64,000 nt of DNA from Microvirga brassicacearum. Its GTDB lineage: Bacteria > Pseudomonadota > Alphaproteobacteria > Rhizobiales > Beijerinckiaceae. The notes beneath the pieces were generated by a model that saw only the letters and a program-made list of their open reading frames with translations, had not been told where the DNA came from and searched no databases. The position numbers and the translations under genes are program-made. This document shows, one piece after another, positions 34,223 to 43,806 of the stretch (position 1 is the first letter of the stretch; every line of letters starts with the position of its first letter). The stretch lies in NCBI RefSeq assembly GCF_008757455.1, contig NZ_VCMV01000013.1:571237-635236 (forward strand), given 5' to 3'.

Positions 34223-35419
34223 ATGATGAGCGGCAACTTGATCATGACGAACGTGCGGCCGATGGGCGCCGACGCAACGAGCATCACCATCACGAAAGGC
34301 CGCATCACCGGTTATGGCGAAGCCGTGCGTGACGACGCGGACACTCTCGATGGCGATGGCGCGATCCTGATTCCGGGCCTCGTCGAAGCCCACACGCATC
34401 TCGACAAGACGCTGTTGGGGATGCCCTGGTATCATAACGATGTCGGGCCGCGGCTGATCGACAAGATCGAAAACGAGCGCGCGCAGAAGCGTCTTCTTGG
34501 AATCGACCCGGCGCGGCAGTCAGAGCGGCAGGCTCTCCTGTCATCATCTCTCGGCTCGACCCACATCCGCTCCCATGTGGACGTCGACACGGATCTCGGA
34601 CTCGCTGGCATCGAGGGCGTACTCGAGACGCGCGAAAAGCTTCGCGACATCGTCGACATCGAGATCGTGGCCTTCCCGCAGAGCGGGATGCTGGTTCGCC
34701 CCGGCACCGTGGCGTTGATGGACCAGGCGATGAAACTCGGCGCCCAGGTGGTCGGCGGTCTCGATCCCTCGGCAATCGATCGCGATCCGAAGGGTCACCT
34801 GGACGTGGTGTTCGAACTGGCCGAGCGCTACGGCCGCCCCGTCGATATCCACCTGCATGAGACCGGTGAACTTGGCGCATTCTCTATGGAATTGATCGTC
34901 GAGCGCACGAAGGCACTCGGCATGCAGGGTCACGTCACCGTCAGCCATGCCTTCTGCCTCGGAATGCCCGACCAGGATTATGTGGCGGCGCTGATCGACG
35001 CGCTCGCCGAAGCCCGCGTTCACATCCTCACCACGGCACCGGCCTTCAAATCCGTGCCGCCGGTGAAGCGCTTGATGGATGCGGGCGTCGTGGTCGGAGC
35101 GGGGTCGGACGGTGTCAGGGACACCTGGGGGCCCTATGGCAATGCCGACATGCTGGAGCGGGCCGTGTTCGTCGGTCTGCGCAACAATTTCCGCCGCGAC
35201 GACGAAGTCGCCATGGCGCTTGAGACCTGCACCCATGGCGGCGCGCGGATGATGGAGTGCGAGGGCTACGGCCTGGAGCCCGGATGCAGCGCCGATCTTG
35301 TGCTGCTCGACGGTGAGACCCTTGCCGAGGCTGTCGTCGCCCGCAGGCCGCGCAAGGCCGTGATCAAGTCCGGCCGCATTGTCGCGCAAGACGGCAAGTC
35401 GATCATGACCGCGCCGTAA
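34223..35419 (+). CDS. Cytosine-deaminase-like amidohydrolase
   Basis: A 398-residue hydrolase of the CodA-like branch. Metal ligands appear as His57 and His59 in PGLVEAHTHLDKTL, a His in DIHLHETGE, a His in VTVSHAFCLG and Asp in GAGSDGVRDTWGPYGNAD. The D-x-W-x-P-x-G-x-x-D/N pattern late in the barrel is characteristic of cytosine deaminase and N-isopropylammelide or creatinine deaminase-like enzymes. GGAGAAAAGAGAG precedes a double ATG. It is transcribed alone, divergent from the GntR gene. Deamination or ring opening of a pyrimidine- or imidazole-like compound is likely but the exact substrate is open. Confidence 0.88.
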   Translation: MMSGNLIMTNVRPMGADATSITITKGRITGYGEAVRDDADTLDGDGAILIPGLVEAHTHLDKTLLGMPWYHNDVGPRLIDKIENERAQKRLLGIDPARQSERQALLSSSLGSTHIRSHVDVDTDLGLAGIEGVLETREKLRDIVDIEIVAFPQSGMLVRPGTVALMDQAMKLGAQVVGGLDPSAIDRDPKGHLDVVFELAERYGRPVDIHLHETGELGAFSMELIVERTKALGMQGHVTVSHAFCLGMPDQDYVAALIDALAEARVHILTTAPAFKSVPPVKRLMDAGVVVGAGSDGVRDTWGPYGNADMLERAVFVGLRNNFRRDDEVAMALETCTHGGARMMECEGYGLEPGCSADLVLLDGETLAEAVVARRPRKAVIKSGRIVAQDGKSIMTAP

Positions 35420-35527
35420 ACGCGTCGAGGGCCGAGTGCAAGCAGCGCGCGATCGTAGTTCGGGCGCTGCCGCGACCGGCGGAAACGTAAAACCGGCGGA
35501 TCATGGCCCCCGGCCACACCGATGCGG

Positions 35528-37009
35528 TCACTGATCCAGTTCTTCGCAGACGAAGCGGTTGCTGACCACGTCGAAGCCGGTCCGCGGCGGCGCTGTGGGC
35601 AACGAAGCTTCGGGCCTGTCGCGGGCAAGGAGCTGACCATGGCCACTTGTTCCGACACGTTCGCCATCGCGACAAATAACGGTGCCCCTTACCATCGTGG
35701 TCACGGGCATGCCGGTCACCTGGCGGCCGTCGTAGGGTGTCCAGCCGAGACCATCGTGCAACGTGTCGGGCGAAATGGTCATGCGTCGCTTTGCGTCCCA
35801 CAGGACGATGTCTGCATCGGCGCCGAGCGCAATGACGCCCTTGCGTCCGCTTAAGCCGTAGAGACGTGCGGGCTCGGTGGCGGTTACCTCGACAAATCGT
35901 TCTAGGGAAAGACGGCCACCGACGACCCCTTCCGAGAAGATCAACGGGAGGCGGGTTTCAAGACCCGGCATGCCATATTGCACTCTGTTGAACGCGCTGT
36001 CGGGGCCGTCTCTAAGCTTGCCGTCCGGTCCCTCCATCTCGAAGGCTGAGTGGTCAGATGACAGGATCGAGAGTGTTCCGTCCGCAAGCGCGGACCAGAC
36101 CGCATCCTGGTTCGTCTTGTCACGCAGCGGCGGGCTGCAGCAGAATTTGGCGGCCTCGAATGCAGGCTGCCTGAGAGAATCGGCAGTCAGGACGAGATAT
36201 TGCGGACAGGTTTCGGCATAGACAGGCATGCCGCGATTTCTCGCCCAACGGACCTGCTCCACGGCGTCGGCGCTCGACATGTGGACGAGCAGGATCGGGA
36301 CATTTACGAGCTCCGCCAGGGACACCGCGTGGTGGACGGCATCCCGTTCAGCCAACGAGGGGCGCGCGGTCGCCAGATGTTGGATTTGTCTATGCCCGGA
36401 TTGCAGAAGTCGATCCGTGAACCAGGCGATCAGGTCGTGGCTTTCCGCATGAATCAAAGGCATCGCGCCCTCCCGCCGAATTGCGGTGAGCACATCCAGC
36501 GCAGCCCGATCGTCGAGGCGAAGAGCATCGTAGGTGAGATAAATCTTGACCGAGGTGAAACCCTCGTCGACCAGCGCCGGCAGGTCATGGTCGAGGGTCT
36601 GCGCTGTGGCATCCGTCAGGATGAGATGGAAACCATAATCCACGACGGATTTGCCGTGCGCGCGGCTTTTGTAGTCCTCGACGACGGCGCGCAGGCTTTG
36701 CCCCCGATGTTGGGCCGCAAACGAGATCAGCGTGGTCGTGCCACCAAAGGCTGCAGCAACGCTGGCGCTTTCAAAGTCATCCGCTGTGCGAGCCCCGCTT
36801 GAGACCATTTGATCGATGTGGCAATGGGCATCGACGCCGCCGGGCAAAACCAGCAATCCCCGGGCATCGATCGTTTCCCCTGCGGCGGAAAGTCCGGGGC
36901 CGATCGCGGCGATCCGGCCGCCTCGAATGCCCACATCCGTGTCTTCTGTGCCGCGCGAAGTAACGACCCGGCCGTGACGAATGACGACATCGAATGGTTC
37001 GGTGCTCAT
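35528..37009 (-). CDS. Dihydropyrimidinase / hydantoinase-like cyclic amidohydrolase
   Basis: The 493-residue enzyme opens cyclic amide rings such as 5,6-dihydropyrimidines or hydantoins. The di-zinc centre is complete: His62 and His64 in GGVDAHCHIDQMV, Lys155 (carboxylated) in FTSVKIYLTY, His in PLIHAESHDL, His in LLVHMSSADA and Asp in ILSSDHSAFEM. YLTY provides the substrate-binding Tyr of the family. It follows the ABC importer genes on the same strand after a 101-base gap, so the importer may feed it. True dihydropyrimidinase (hydA/pydB) usually sits with pydA/pydC, which are absent here, so a hydantoin or other ring is equally possible. Confidence 0.9.
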   Translation of the reverse strand: MSTEPFDVVIRHGRVVTSRGTEDTDVGIRGGRIAAIGPGLSAAGETIDARGLLVLPGGVDAHCHIDQMVSSGARTADDFESASVAAAFGGTTTLISFAAQHRGQSLRAVVEDYKSRAHGKSVVDYGFHLILTDATAQTLDHDLPALVDEGFTSVKIYLTYDALRLDDRAALDVLTAIRREGAMPLIHAESHDLIAWFTDRLLQSGHRQIQHLATARPSLAERDAVHHAVSLAELVNVPILLVHMSSADAVEQVRWARNRGMPVYAETCPQYLVLTADSLRQPAFEAAKFCCSPPLRDKTNQDAVWSALADGTLSILSSDHSAFEMEGPDGKLRDGPDSAFNRVQYGMPGLETRLPLIFSEGVVGGRLSLERFVEVTATEPARLYGLSGRKGVIALGADADIVLWDAKRRMTISPDTLHDGLGWTPYDGRQVTGMPVTTMVRGTVICRDGERVGTSGHGQLLARDRPEASLPTAPPRTGFDVVSNRFVCEELDQ

Positions 37010-37110
37010 GGTAAATCCTCGGGCTTCAATCGGTGAGGGAGCCGCGCCTCATCATCGACGCGAGGCACTTGATCGTTTCGCAACGAGAAGAAGCCATCTC
37101 CGGCTTCTTC

Positions 37111-37788
37111 CTACGAATGGACGACTGCCTTGTTCTGCATCCGGGAGACGAGCCGGACGAAGGGCCAGAACATGATGAAATACACGATCGCCGCAGCCAC
37201 GAGCGGCGTCGGATTGTAGAGCAGTCCTTGCGCCAGTTGGGCCGATCGCAGCAGTTCCTGCAGCGCTACAGCCGAGGCGATCGACGTTTGCTTGACGAGT
37301 TCCACCGTGTTGCTCACGAGATCGGGAAGAACGTTGCGTGTCCCCTGCGGCACCACCACATAGGCCATGCTCTGCGCCCAATTGAGCCCCGTCGAGCGGG
37401 CGGCCTCACGCTGGCCCTTGGGCACGGATTCGAGGCCGGCGCGAAAAATTTCGGCGAAATAGCTCGAACCGTTGAGGGTCAGGGCGAGAACCGCAGCTGC
37501 GAACTCGCCGAGATTCACTCCAAGGAATGGCAGCCCGAAGAAGATGAAGATGAGCAGCACCAGTGGCGGAATGGCCCGCATGGTGTCCACGTAGGACACG
37601 AGCAGCATACGCACCAGCTTGCTGCGCGAATCCTGCGCCATGGCGATGCCTACGCCGAGTGCGATCGAGAGCGGCACTGCAACGGCCGCCAGACCGAGAG
37701 TCATCCAGAGACCCTGCAGCAGCAGCGGCCAGACCTCCAGCAACACATCCCAATTGAAAAAGGTGGTGACGAACTCGGTCATCATCAT
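37111..37788 (-). CDS. Amino-acid-type ABC permease (second)
   Basis: The 225-residue permease of the HisM/GlnP family has five helices and the EAA loop GQREAARSTGLNWAQSMAYV followed by VVPQGTRNVLPDLVSNTVEL and VKQTSIASAVALQEL. Of three consecutive ATG codons the first (37788) overlaps the preceding stop (ATGA), which decides the start. It pairs with the permease encoded just before it. Confidence 0.93.
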   Translation of the reverse strand: MMMTEFVTTFFNWDVLLEVWPLLLQGLWMTLGLAAVAVPLSIALGVGIAMAQDSRSKLVRMLLVSYVDTMRAIPPLVLLIFIFFGLPFLGVNLGEFAAAVLALTLNGSSYFAEIFRAGLESVPKGQREAARSTGLNWAQSMAYVVVPQGTRNVLPDLVSNTVELVKQTSIASAVALQELLRSAQLAQGLLYNPTPLVAAAIVYFIMFWPFVRLVSRMQNKAVVHS

Positions 37789-38456
37789 CTCGGATGTGCG
37801 TAGACCCGTTCCAGCCACCGCGTGAACCGCACGAAGGGCAGGAAGAGGACGAGAAAAAGAAGCGCGCCGACCGTCAGCGCCGTGGGATTGGCGACGTTCG
37901 ATTGGATACTCGACGTCACATTGAGAAGTTCGGGTACCGCAACAACCGACCCGAGGGTGGTCCCCTTGCTGATTCCGATCGCCCGGTTGGTGAGCGGCGG
38001 GATCGACATCCTGACCACTTGTGGCAGCACGATGTAGGCGAGGGTCTGTGTGAAGTTCAGGCCCGTCGATCGGCCTGCCTCCCATTGCCCCTTTGCAACT
38101 GAGCTGATGCCGGCCCAGAAGATTTCCTCGGAGAAGGCCGAAAGAACGATCGCGAGCGCCATCACGGTTGCGGTAATGGGCTCCAGCACGAGACCGAAAT
38201 AGGGAAGGGCGAAATACGCCAGAACGATCAGCACGAGTTGCGGGATCGAGCGAAAGAAATCGATGTAGAAAATGATCAGGATGTTTAGCGGCCTGATGCC
38301 ATAGAGACGCACGATCGCGATCAGGAGGCCGAGCGGAATGCCGATCACGACCGTGAGGATCGACATCTGAATGGTGATGAGGAAGCCTCTGAGGATGTCC
38401 GGCCAATAGGCCGCCATTAGCGGGAAATCGAAGAAGTACCTGATGATCTGATCCAT
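37785..38456 (-). CDS. Amino-acid-type ABC permease (first)
   Basis: A 223-residue HisQ/GlnP-like permease. RGFLITIQMSILTVVIGIPL, FFRSIPQLVLIVLAYFALPY and the EAA loop GQWEAGRSTGLNFTQTLAYI with LPQVVRMSIPPLTNRAIGIS are diagnostic. Its gene lies seven bases after the ATPase gene and overlaps the next permease gene by four. Confidence 0.93.
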   Translation of the reverse strand: MDQIIRYFFDFPLMAAYWPDILRGFLITIQMSILTVVIGIPLGLLIAIVRLYGIRPLNILIIFYIDFFRSIPQLVLIVLAYFALPYFGLVLEPITATVMALAIVLSAFSEEIFWAGISSVAKGQWEAGRSTGLNFTQTLAYIVLPQVVRMSIPPLTNRAIGISKGTTLGSVVAVPELLNVTSSIQSNVANPTALTVGALLFLVLFLPFVRFTRWLERVYAHPR

Positions 38457-38463
38457 TGGATCG

Positions 38464-39228
38464 TCAGCTCTTGGTACGCGTCAAGAACTCGCGGATCCGC
38501 GGATGCTCAGGTGCGACGAGGATTTCTTCGGGCGTGCCTTCTGCCAACACGACGCCGTGATCCATGAACACCACCCGGTCGGCGACCTCGCGGGCAAACT
38601 GCATTTCATGCGTGACCACCACCATGGTCATCCCCAGTTCCTTGGTGCGGACCATCACGTTGAGCACCTCGCCGACCAGTTCAGGATCGAGCGCGGACGT
38701 GGGTTCGTCGAACAGGATGACGTCAGGTTCCAACGCCATGGCGCGGGCGATCCCCACCCGCTGCTGCTGGCCACCGGACAGTTGCGCCGGATAGGAATCG
38801 GCCTTTTGACCCAAGCCGACAAGTTCGAGGTGCCGGCGGCCCTTTTCGTTGGCCTCGGCCTTCGAAAGGCCCGCGACCTTGCGCAGCGCGAGCGTCACGT
38901 TGCCGAGCGCGGTCTTGTGTGGATAGAGGTTGATACTCTGGAAGACCATCCCGATCCGGCGGCGAAGGGCGTTCAAATCGACGCCCTTGCCGGTCACCTC
39001 GTGGCCGCCGACGAAAATGTGACCCTCCGTCGGCTCTTCAAGGCGATTGATGCAGCGCAAGCAGGTGCTTTTGCCCGACCCGGACGAACCGACAATCACG
39101 ACGGCCTCGCCCTTCTTGACGTCGAGGTTCACGTTCCGAAGAACCTCGACCGAACCGAAGGTCTTGCCCAGGCCCCGGATGACAACGCTGTCCTCCAGGG
39201 TGCTTCGCCCCCGCTCGCTCACTGTCAT
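38464..39228 (-). CDS. Amino-acid-type ABC importer ATPase (GlnQ-like)
   Basis: The 254-residue ATPase has Walker [10 protein letters not shown] (47-55), the polar-amino-acid signature [34 protein letters not shown] and Walker [20 protein letters not shown]. The start at 39228 overlaps the binding-protein stop by four bases (ATGA), which fixes it although the frame is open upstream. Confidence 0.95.
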   Translation of the reverse strand: MTVSERGRSTLEDSVVIRGLGKTFGSVEVLRNVNLDVKKGEAVVIVGSSGSGKSTCLRCINRLEEPTEGHIFVGGHEVTGKGVDLNALRRRIGMVFQSINLYPHKTALGNVTLALRKVAGLSKAEANEKGRRHLELVGLGQKADSYPAQLSGGQQQRVGIARAMALEPDVILFDEPTSALDPELVGEVLNVMVRTKELGMTMVVVTHEMQFAREVADRVVFMDHGVVLAEGTPEEILVAPEHPRIREFLTRTKS

Positions 39229-40100
39229 TTGCAGGCGGCCTTGCGCTCGGTCGCATCGTAGCCCTCGAAATCGGGAGCGCCCGTGCCAGGATACACCTTG
39301 CTGGTGGAGGAAGCAGCATCCGGCGCCACACCGAACCACTTCTCGTGGATCTTGGCGAGCGTGCCGTCGCTCTTGAGGCATTCGACGGCTTGTTCGACCT
39401 GTGCGCGGAACGCCGTGTCTTCCTTGCGGAAGGCGATGCCGAAATTGCGACCGCTGTCGAGGACAAAGGCGACCTCGGCTGCCGGTGTCTGCGTGGCGAC
39501 ATAGCGCGATACGGGCACGTCGGCCACGTTGGCGAAGGCGCGACCGATCATGACCGCCTGGACCGCGTCGGCATTCTTGTTATAGCGTTGGATGGTGAAG
39601 CCGTACTTGGCCTCGTTGTCGGTCAGCCACTTGTCCGAGATGCTACCGTTGTTGACGGTGAGCGCCTTCCCCTTCAATTCCTCAAGGCTGGCAATCTTGC
39701 TCCCTTTCTTGACGAGAAAACCCAAGCCTGTCGGCATATAGGGTTCGCTGAAGAGCATCTGCGCGGCACGTTCGCTGGTGATGTTTGTCGGCGCCGGGAT
39801 CATCTCGTAGCGCTTTGAAAACATGCCGGCGAAGATCGCCGAGAAATTCGCATCCGTCACCTCGACGCCTGGACGACCGAGTTTCTTGGCGATGGCATCG
39901 GCGAAATCATAGGTAAAGCCGGTGACCTCTCCCGAGGCTGTCTTGAAACAGAAGGGAGCAAAGCCAAGATCGCAGGCGACCTTCAGCTTCTCGCCAGCGG
40001 GGTGATCGGCGTCCTGCGCCACAACAGGAAACGACAACAAAGCGGCGACGGCAAAACCCTGAACGGCGGCGCGAGCGGCCTTGATCGGCAAACACCTCAT
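39225..40100 (-). CDS. Periplasmic solute-binding protein, family 3
   Basis: The 291-residue binding protein has a signal peptide ([20 protein letters not shown], cut near VVAQDA) and the family 3 pattern [57 protein letters not shown]. In amino-acid binders the ligand carboxylate is held by an Arg and the amine by an Asp late in the fold; the second region here reads [15 protein letters not shown], where the canonical D is still present. The start at 40100 has AAGGGA before it. First gene of the leftward importer operon; a LysR-type box lies 100 bases upstream. Confidence 0.93.
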   Translation of the reverse strand: MRCLPIKAARAAVQGFAVAALLSFPVVAQDADHPAGEKLKVACDLGFAPFCFKTASGEVTGFTYDFADAIAKKLGRPGVEVTDANFSAIFAGMFSKRYEMIPAPTNITSERAAQMLFSEPYMPTGLGFLVKKGSKIASLEELKGKALTVNNGSISDKWLTDNEAKYGFTIQRYNKNADAVQAVMIGRAFANVADVPVSRYVATQTPAAEVAFVLDSGRNFGIAFRKEDTAFRAQVEQAVECLKSDGTLAKIHEKWFGVAPDAASSTSKVYPGTGAPDFEGYDATERKAACK

Positions 40101-40200
40101 AGCATGGTTCCCTTTATCGTTGATCGAATGAGAAGCGCGTCCAACCATTACCCTAACAGGTCAAATCCATTCCCTGCCTATTACTTGTTGTGCCCCGGGC

Positions 40201-40215
40201 ATAACATGACGTTAA
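40201..40215. promoter_or_regulatory. LysR-type box 1 (ATAACATGACGTTAA)
   Basis: This is nine of ten to the consensus ATAAC-N5-GTTAT, which is a T-N11-A dyad. It sits between the binding-protein start at 40100 and the end of the LysR gene, in position to control the leftward importer operon. Confidence 0.6.
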
Positions 40216-41132
40216 GTCGATCGTCCGTCGCCTTCGCCCGGAATCCGGGGAGGCGGAAGTTCGCGCATCATGGCCACAAAGGCTTGCGCCATACGTGAGA
40301 GAGGCTCGAGGCGAGACGTCAAAAGATGGGCGCGTATCGGGGCCGGTGGCTCAAGCGGCCGCGACACGATGCTTGGCCAGGTGGCGCCCCGGAGCACGAA
40401 CTCGTCAACGACCGCGACGCCCGCTCCCGCCTGGACCATCGCACAAGCGATGGGCGTAAAGCGGACGATGGTGTTGATGCGGATCGGCTTCATCCCCGCT
40501 CCCAGTGCGCGCTCGACCAGCAGCCCGTACGGTGTCTGCGGCCCGTAACCGATCAGCGGGTAGGGAGCAAGATCAGCCGGCCTCACGGCAGACAGGGCGG
40601 CGAGCGGATGGTCGCGCGGGCAGATAACCTGTAGCTGTCCCTCCATGATGGGTACGCATGAAATCGTCGGTTCATCGACCGGCAGCACTGAGACGCCGAG
40701 ATCGACACGGTTGCCGCCGACCCGCGCGACAAGATCGTGGATCGTAAGAATTTCGAGTTCGACCCTCACATCCGAGAATCGCTCTCGAAACCGGCCGATC
40801 GCCTCGGGAACCAACGCCTGCCCGACGCTCGGGCTCGCCACCACGTGGAGCGCTCCAGTCCCGCGCTCCCGGAGTTCTTGCGCAAGCTCGTTGACTCGCA
40901 AGACACCCTGATGAACCTGATCGACTTCGGAGAAGAGGCGTCGCGCCTCCGGTGTCGGATGAACGCGACCCTTGACCCGCTCGAACAGCGTCAGGCCGAG
41001 CCGATCCTCCGTGTAGGCCAGAAGGCGGCTGATGGCAGGTTGGGACACGGATAGCAGCCGTGCCGCGCCGCTGATCGAGCCGGTCACCATCACCGCGCGG
41101 AATACCTCTATCTGCCGCAAATTGAACCGCAT
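40212..41132 (-). CDS. LysR-family regulator of the cyclic-amide module
   Basis: A 306-residue LysR protein of the GbpR/NocR-OccR-like group: MRFNLRQIEVFRAVMVTGSI then LSVSQPAISRLLAYTEDRLG and LTLFERVKGRVHPTPEARRL form the winged helix (1-65). The effector domain has VRVELEILTIHDLVARVGGN and the late VQAGAGVAVVDEFVL. It is divergent from the DUF917 gene and its stop nearly touches box 1. Three copies of one dyad lie before the importer operon, in the divergent promoter and before the cyclic amidohydrolase, so it probably runs the whole module. Confidence 0.93.
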   Translation of the reverse strand: MRFNLRQIEVFRAVMVTGSISGAARLLSVSQPAISRLLAYTEDRLGLTLFERVKGRVHPTPEARRLFSEVDQVHQGVLRVNELAQELRERGTGALHVVASPSVGQALVPEAIGRFRERFSDVRVELEILTIHDLVARVGGNRVDLGVSVLPVDEPTISCVPIMEGQLQVICPRDHPLAALSAVRPADLAPYPLIGYGPQTPYGLLVERALGAGMKPIRINTIVRFTPIACAMVQAGAGVAVVDEFVLRGATWPSIVSRPLEPPAPIRAHLLTSRLEPLSRMAQAFVAMMRELPPPRIPGEGDGRST

Positions 41133-41136
41133 CGAG

Positions 41137-41151
41137 ATAACACCTTGTTAT
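41137..41151. promoter_or_regulatory. LysR-type box 2 (ATAACACCTTGTTAT)
   Basis: A perfect ATAAC-N5-GTTAT dyad (with one further pair, ATAACA/TGTTAT) five bases upstream of the LysR start and 79 bases before the DUF917 start. Placement in the divergent promoter is the standard one for autoregulation and activation by a LysR protein. Confidence 0.75.
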
Positions 41152-41229
41152 GGCCGCTCTCGGAAATAGCATATCTCGGCGGTCGCGATAGTCTCTATGG
41201 TCAGCTCGGGAAAACACGCCGGAGGGGCC

Positions 41230-42345
41230 ATGGCACGGATTCTGACCATCAGAGATGTGGAGGCAGCCGTTGCCGGCGGTTCGATTTATGCAGCAGGCGG
41301 CGGCGGATGGCCGGATCACGGCCGTATGCTGGGGACCGCAGCAGTCCTTGCCGGCCAACCTGAGCTTGTTTCCCTGGACGAGGTGCCCGACGATGCCATC
41401 ATTGCCACCGCCGCAGCGATCGGCGCGCCCGCCGGCACCACCGAATGGGAGATGCGCGGCGTCGATTATGTACGCGCCGTCGAACTCCTTCAGGAGGCTC
41501 TCGGCAAGCCGATCTACGGCTTGATCATCGGGCAAAATGGAATGTCGAGTACGCTGAACGCCTGGTTGCCGGGGGCCATTCTCGGCACCAAGGTGATCGA
41601 CGCGGTTGGTGATATCCGGGCGCATCCCACCGGCGACATGGGTTCGATCGGCCTCGCCAACAGCCCGGACGCAACCATTCAGACCGCCGCGGGCGGCAAC
41701 CGATCGCGCAATTCCTATGTCGAATTGGTAGTGCGCGGCGCGACCGCAAAGGTATCGCCGATCCTACGCACCGCCTCCGACATGTCGGGCGGCTTCATCG
41801 CCTCGTGCCGCAATCCCCTCCCGGCCTCTTACGTCCGCAAACATGCTGCTCTCGGCGGCATCTCGATGGCGTTGGCGTTGGGCGAACGAATCCTTGCAGC
41901 AGAATCGAAAGGCGGAACTGCTGTCGTCGATGCTATCTGCGATGAGACGGGAGGGTCCATCATCAGGCGCGGCAGCGTCGTTTCCAAGGTTGTCCAATAT
42001 ACGGCGGAAGCTTTCGACATTGGAACAATCCAGGTCGGCACCGGCAAGGACGCCTGTATCCTGCATGTCATGAATGAATACATGGCAGTGACGGATCTCG
42101 AAGGTCGCCGCCTGGCAAGCTATCCGGATGTCATCACGACCCTCGACGCGGAGGGCCGCCCCATCAGTGTCGGAGCGGTGCGCGAAGGAAGGGAGCTCTT
42201 GGTCATGCGCATTCCCAAGGACCGGATCCCCTTGAGCGCCAGCGCCACCGATCCAAGCGTGTACCCGGTGGTGGAAAACGCCCTCGGCCTCGACCTCACC
42301 TCCTATGCGCTCGGCGGCGCGTCGGTTGATAACACGCAGTTATAG
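41230..42345 (+). CDS. DUF917 family protein
   Basis: This 371-residue protein has the glycine-rich start GGSIYAAGGGGWPDHGRMLG (about 18-37), LVSLDEVPDDAIIATAAAIG and AHPTGDMGSIGLANSPD, typical of DUF917, a domain often encoded beside hydantoinase/oxoprolinase genes. In the related S-methyl thiohydantoin desulfurase clusters a DUF917 protein acts on a thiohydantoin, so a role with hydantoin-like rings is reasonable here, but the reaction is unknown. GGAGGGG precedes the ATG at 41230. It leads the rightward operon. Its last codons contain LysR-type box 3. Confidence 0.9.
   Translation: MARILTIRDVEAAVAGGSIYAAGGGGWPDHGRMLGTAAVLAGQPELVSLDEVPDDAIIATAAAIGAPAGTTEWEMRGVDYVRAVELLQEALGKPIYGLIIGQNGMSSTLNAWLPGAILGTKVIDAVGDIRAHPTGDMGSIGLANSPDATIQTAAGGNRSRNSYVELVVRGATAKVSPILRTASDMSGGFIASCRNPLPASYVRKHAALGGISMALALGERILAAESKGGTAVVDAICDETGGSIIRRGSVVSKVVQYTAEAFDIGTIQVGTGKDACILHVMNEYMAVTDLEGRRLASYPDVITTLDAEGRPISVGAVREGRELLVMRIPKDRIPLSASATDPSVYPVVENALGLDLTSYALGGASVDNTQL
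42329..42343. promoter_or_regulatory. LysR-type box 3 (ATAACACGCAGTTAT)
   Basis: A perfect ATAAC-N5-GTTAT dyad within the last five codons of the DUF917 gene, 103 bases before the start of the allantoinase-like gene. It may drive an internal promoter so that the enzymes downstream can be made independently of DUF917. Confidence 0.65.
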
Positions 42346-42445
42346 GGCACCACCCAATAAGCATAATTCCTCGCGAGCGGCAGCCGCTATGCTCGCACGA
42401 AATGCGCCGGAAGCTGCCGGTTAATCGAACGAACAGGTGATACTC

Positions 42446-43795
42446 ATGAGCGATTTCGATCTCGTCCTGCGTGGCAACGTGGTTTTGTCCGACAAAATCA
42501 TCGATGAGGGATATGTGGCCGTTTCCGGCGGGAAGGTGGCGGTTGTCGGAGCCGGATCTCCGCCATCAGCGCGCGACTCCCACGATTTTCGCGGCCAATG
42601 GATCATACCGGGAGCGATCGACGGCCAGGTCCATTCCGGCAGTCAGGCCAATCACGAGGGCATCGGGATGTGCTCGCGGGCGGCAGCGGCCGGTGGCGTG
42701 ACGGTCATGGTCGAAATGCCTTACGACGAGCCGGAGCCTGTCACGAATACGAGGATCTTCAACGAGAAGGTCGCAACCGTCGAGCGCGATTCCCACGTGG
42801 ATGTGGCGCTCTATGCGACGATCACGGTGGAGAACGGCCTTCATGCAATTCCCGGCCTGGTCGATGCCGGCGCCTGCGCGTTCAAGTTCTCGACCTTCGA
42901 GGCGAACCCGACCCGCTTCCCGCGCATCGGCGACGATACGCTGTACGAAGCGTTCAAGCTCATTGCGCCCACTGGTCTGCTTTGCGGTGTTCATAATCAG
43001 GACCAGGAGATGACGCGGCGCAACATCGCCCGTCTCATCGAGGCTGGCGACACGGGTCCCGATGCTTTCGGTCGCGCGCATACGCACCTGATCGAAAACC
43101 TTGCAACGGCGCGGATCTACGAAATCGGCGCCGAGACCGGCGCGCGTGCTCACGCGGTGCATGTTTCCACCTCACGCGGTTTCGACATCGCCAACATGTA
43201 CAAGCGGGCCGGCCACAAAGCCTCGATCGAAAGCTGCGTGCAGTATTTCATGCTGAACGAAGAGGAGCACGTTCGGAAGTTCGGCGCGAAGGCGAAGCAT
43301 TATCCGCCAATCCGCTCAAAGGCAGAAAGCGAACTGCTCTGGAGTCATCTGGCGGCGGGTCATTGCGACTTTATTTCATCGGATCACGTTTCTTGGGGTC
43401 TTGAGAAAAAGGGTGATCCGAACGTGTTCAAGAACACGTCGGGCGGTCCCGGCATCGAAACCCTGTTGCCGGCCTTGTGGACCGGTTGCGACGAACATGG
43501 AATTTCGCCGACGATGGTCGTCAAGCAGCTCTGCGAAGGGCCCGCGAAGGCGTTCAAACTCGCCGATAAGGGCCGTCTCGCCGCAGGTGCGGATGCAGAT
43601 ATTGTCGTGCTCGAACCCGGTCGTTTCCCCTTTGATCCGTCGAAGAGCCTGTCGGCGGTCCGTTGGAGCTCCTTCGAAGGGCGCGAGTTCACCGTCCGCG
43701 TCGCCGCGACATTCGTGCGCGGATCCTTGGCCTGGGACGGTTCGACAATCCGCAACGCGGCAGGCGACGGACGCTTCCTGCGTCCAGCCGCGTGA
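42446..43795 (+). CDS. Allantoinase/dihydroorotase-like cyclic amidohydrolase with altered metal motif
   Basis: A 449-residue protein of the dihydroorotase-like amidohydrolases. Family positions found: AIDGQVHSGSQ (58-68), Lys147 in ACAFKFSTF (carboxylated Lys), His183 in GVHNQDQE, His239 in HAVHVSTSRG and Asp313 in ISSDHVSWG. The usual first-strand motif H-x-H is Q61-V62-H63, so one zinc ligand is replaced by Gln. The barrel tail PSKSLSAVRWSSFEGREFTV is like allantoinase (K-x-x-x-x-P/Y...G). The ATG at 42446 is preferred to a GTG three codons earlier. It overlaps or adjoins the N-carbamoylase gene, which would use its product. Confidence 0.88.
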   Translation: MSDFDLVLRGNVVLSDKIIDEGYVAVSGGKVAVVGAGSPPSARDSHDFRGQWIIPGAIDGQVHSGSQANHEGIGMCSRAAAAGGVTVMVEMPYDEPEPVTNTRIFNEKVATVERDSHVDVALYATITVENGLHAIPGLVDAGACAFKFSTFEANPTRFPRIGDDTLYEAFKLIAPTGLLCGVHNQDQEMTRRNIARLIEAGDTGPDAFGRAHTHLIENLATARIYEIGAETGARAHAVHVSTSRGFDIANMYKRAGHKASIESCVQYFMLNEEEHVRKFGAKAKHYPPIRSKAESELLWSHLAAGHCDFISSDHVSWGLEKKGDPNVFKNTSGGPGIETLLPALWTGCDEHGISPTMVVKQLCEGPAKAFKLADKGRLAAGADADIVVLEPGRFPFDPSKSLSAVRWSSFEGREFTVRVAATFVRGSLAWDGSTIRNAAGDGRFLRPAA

Positions 43796-43806
43796 TCGAG
43801 GCCGTG

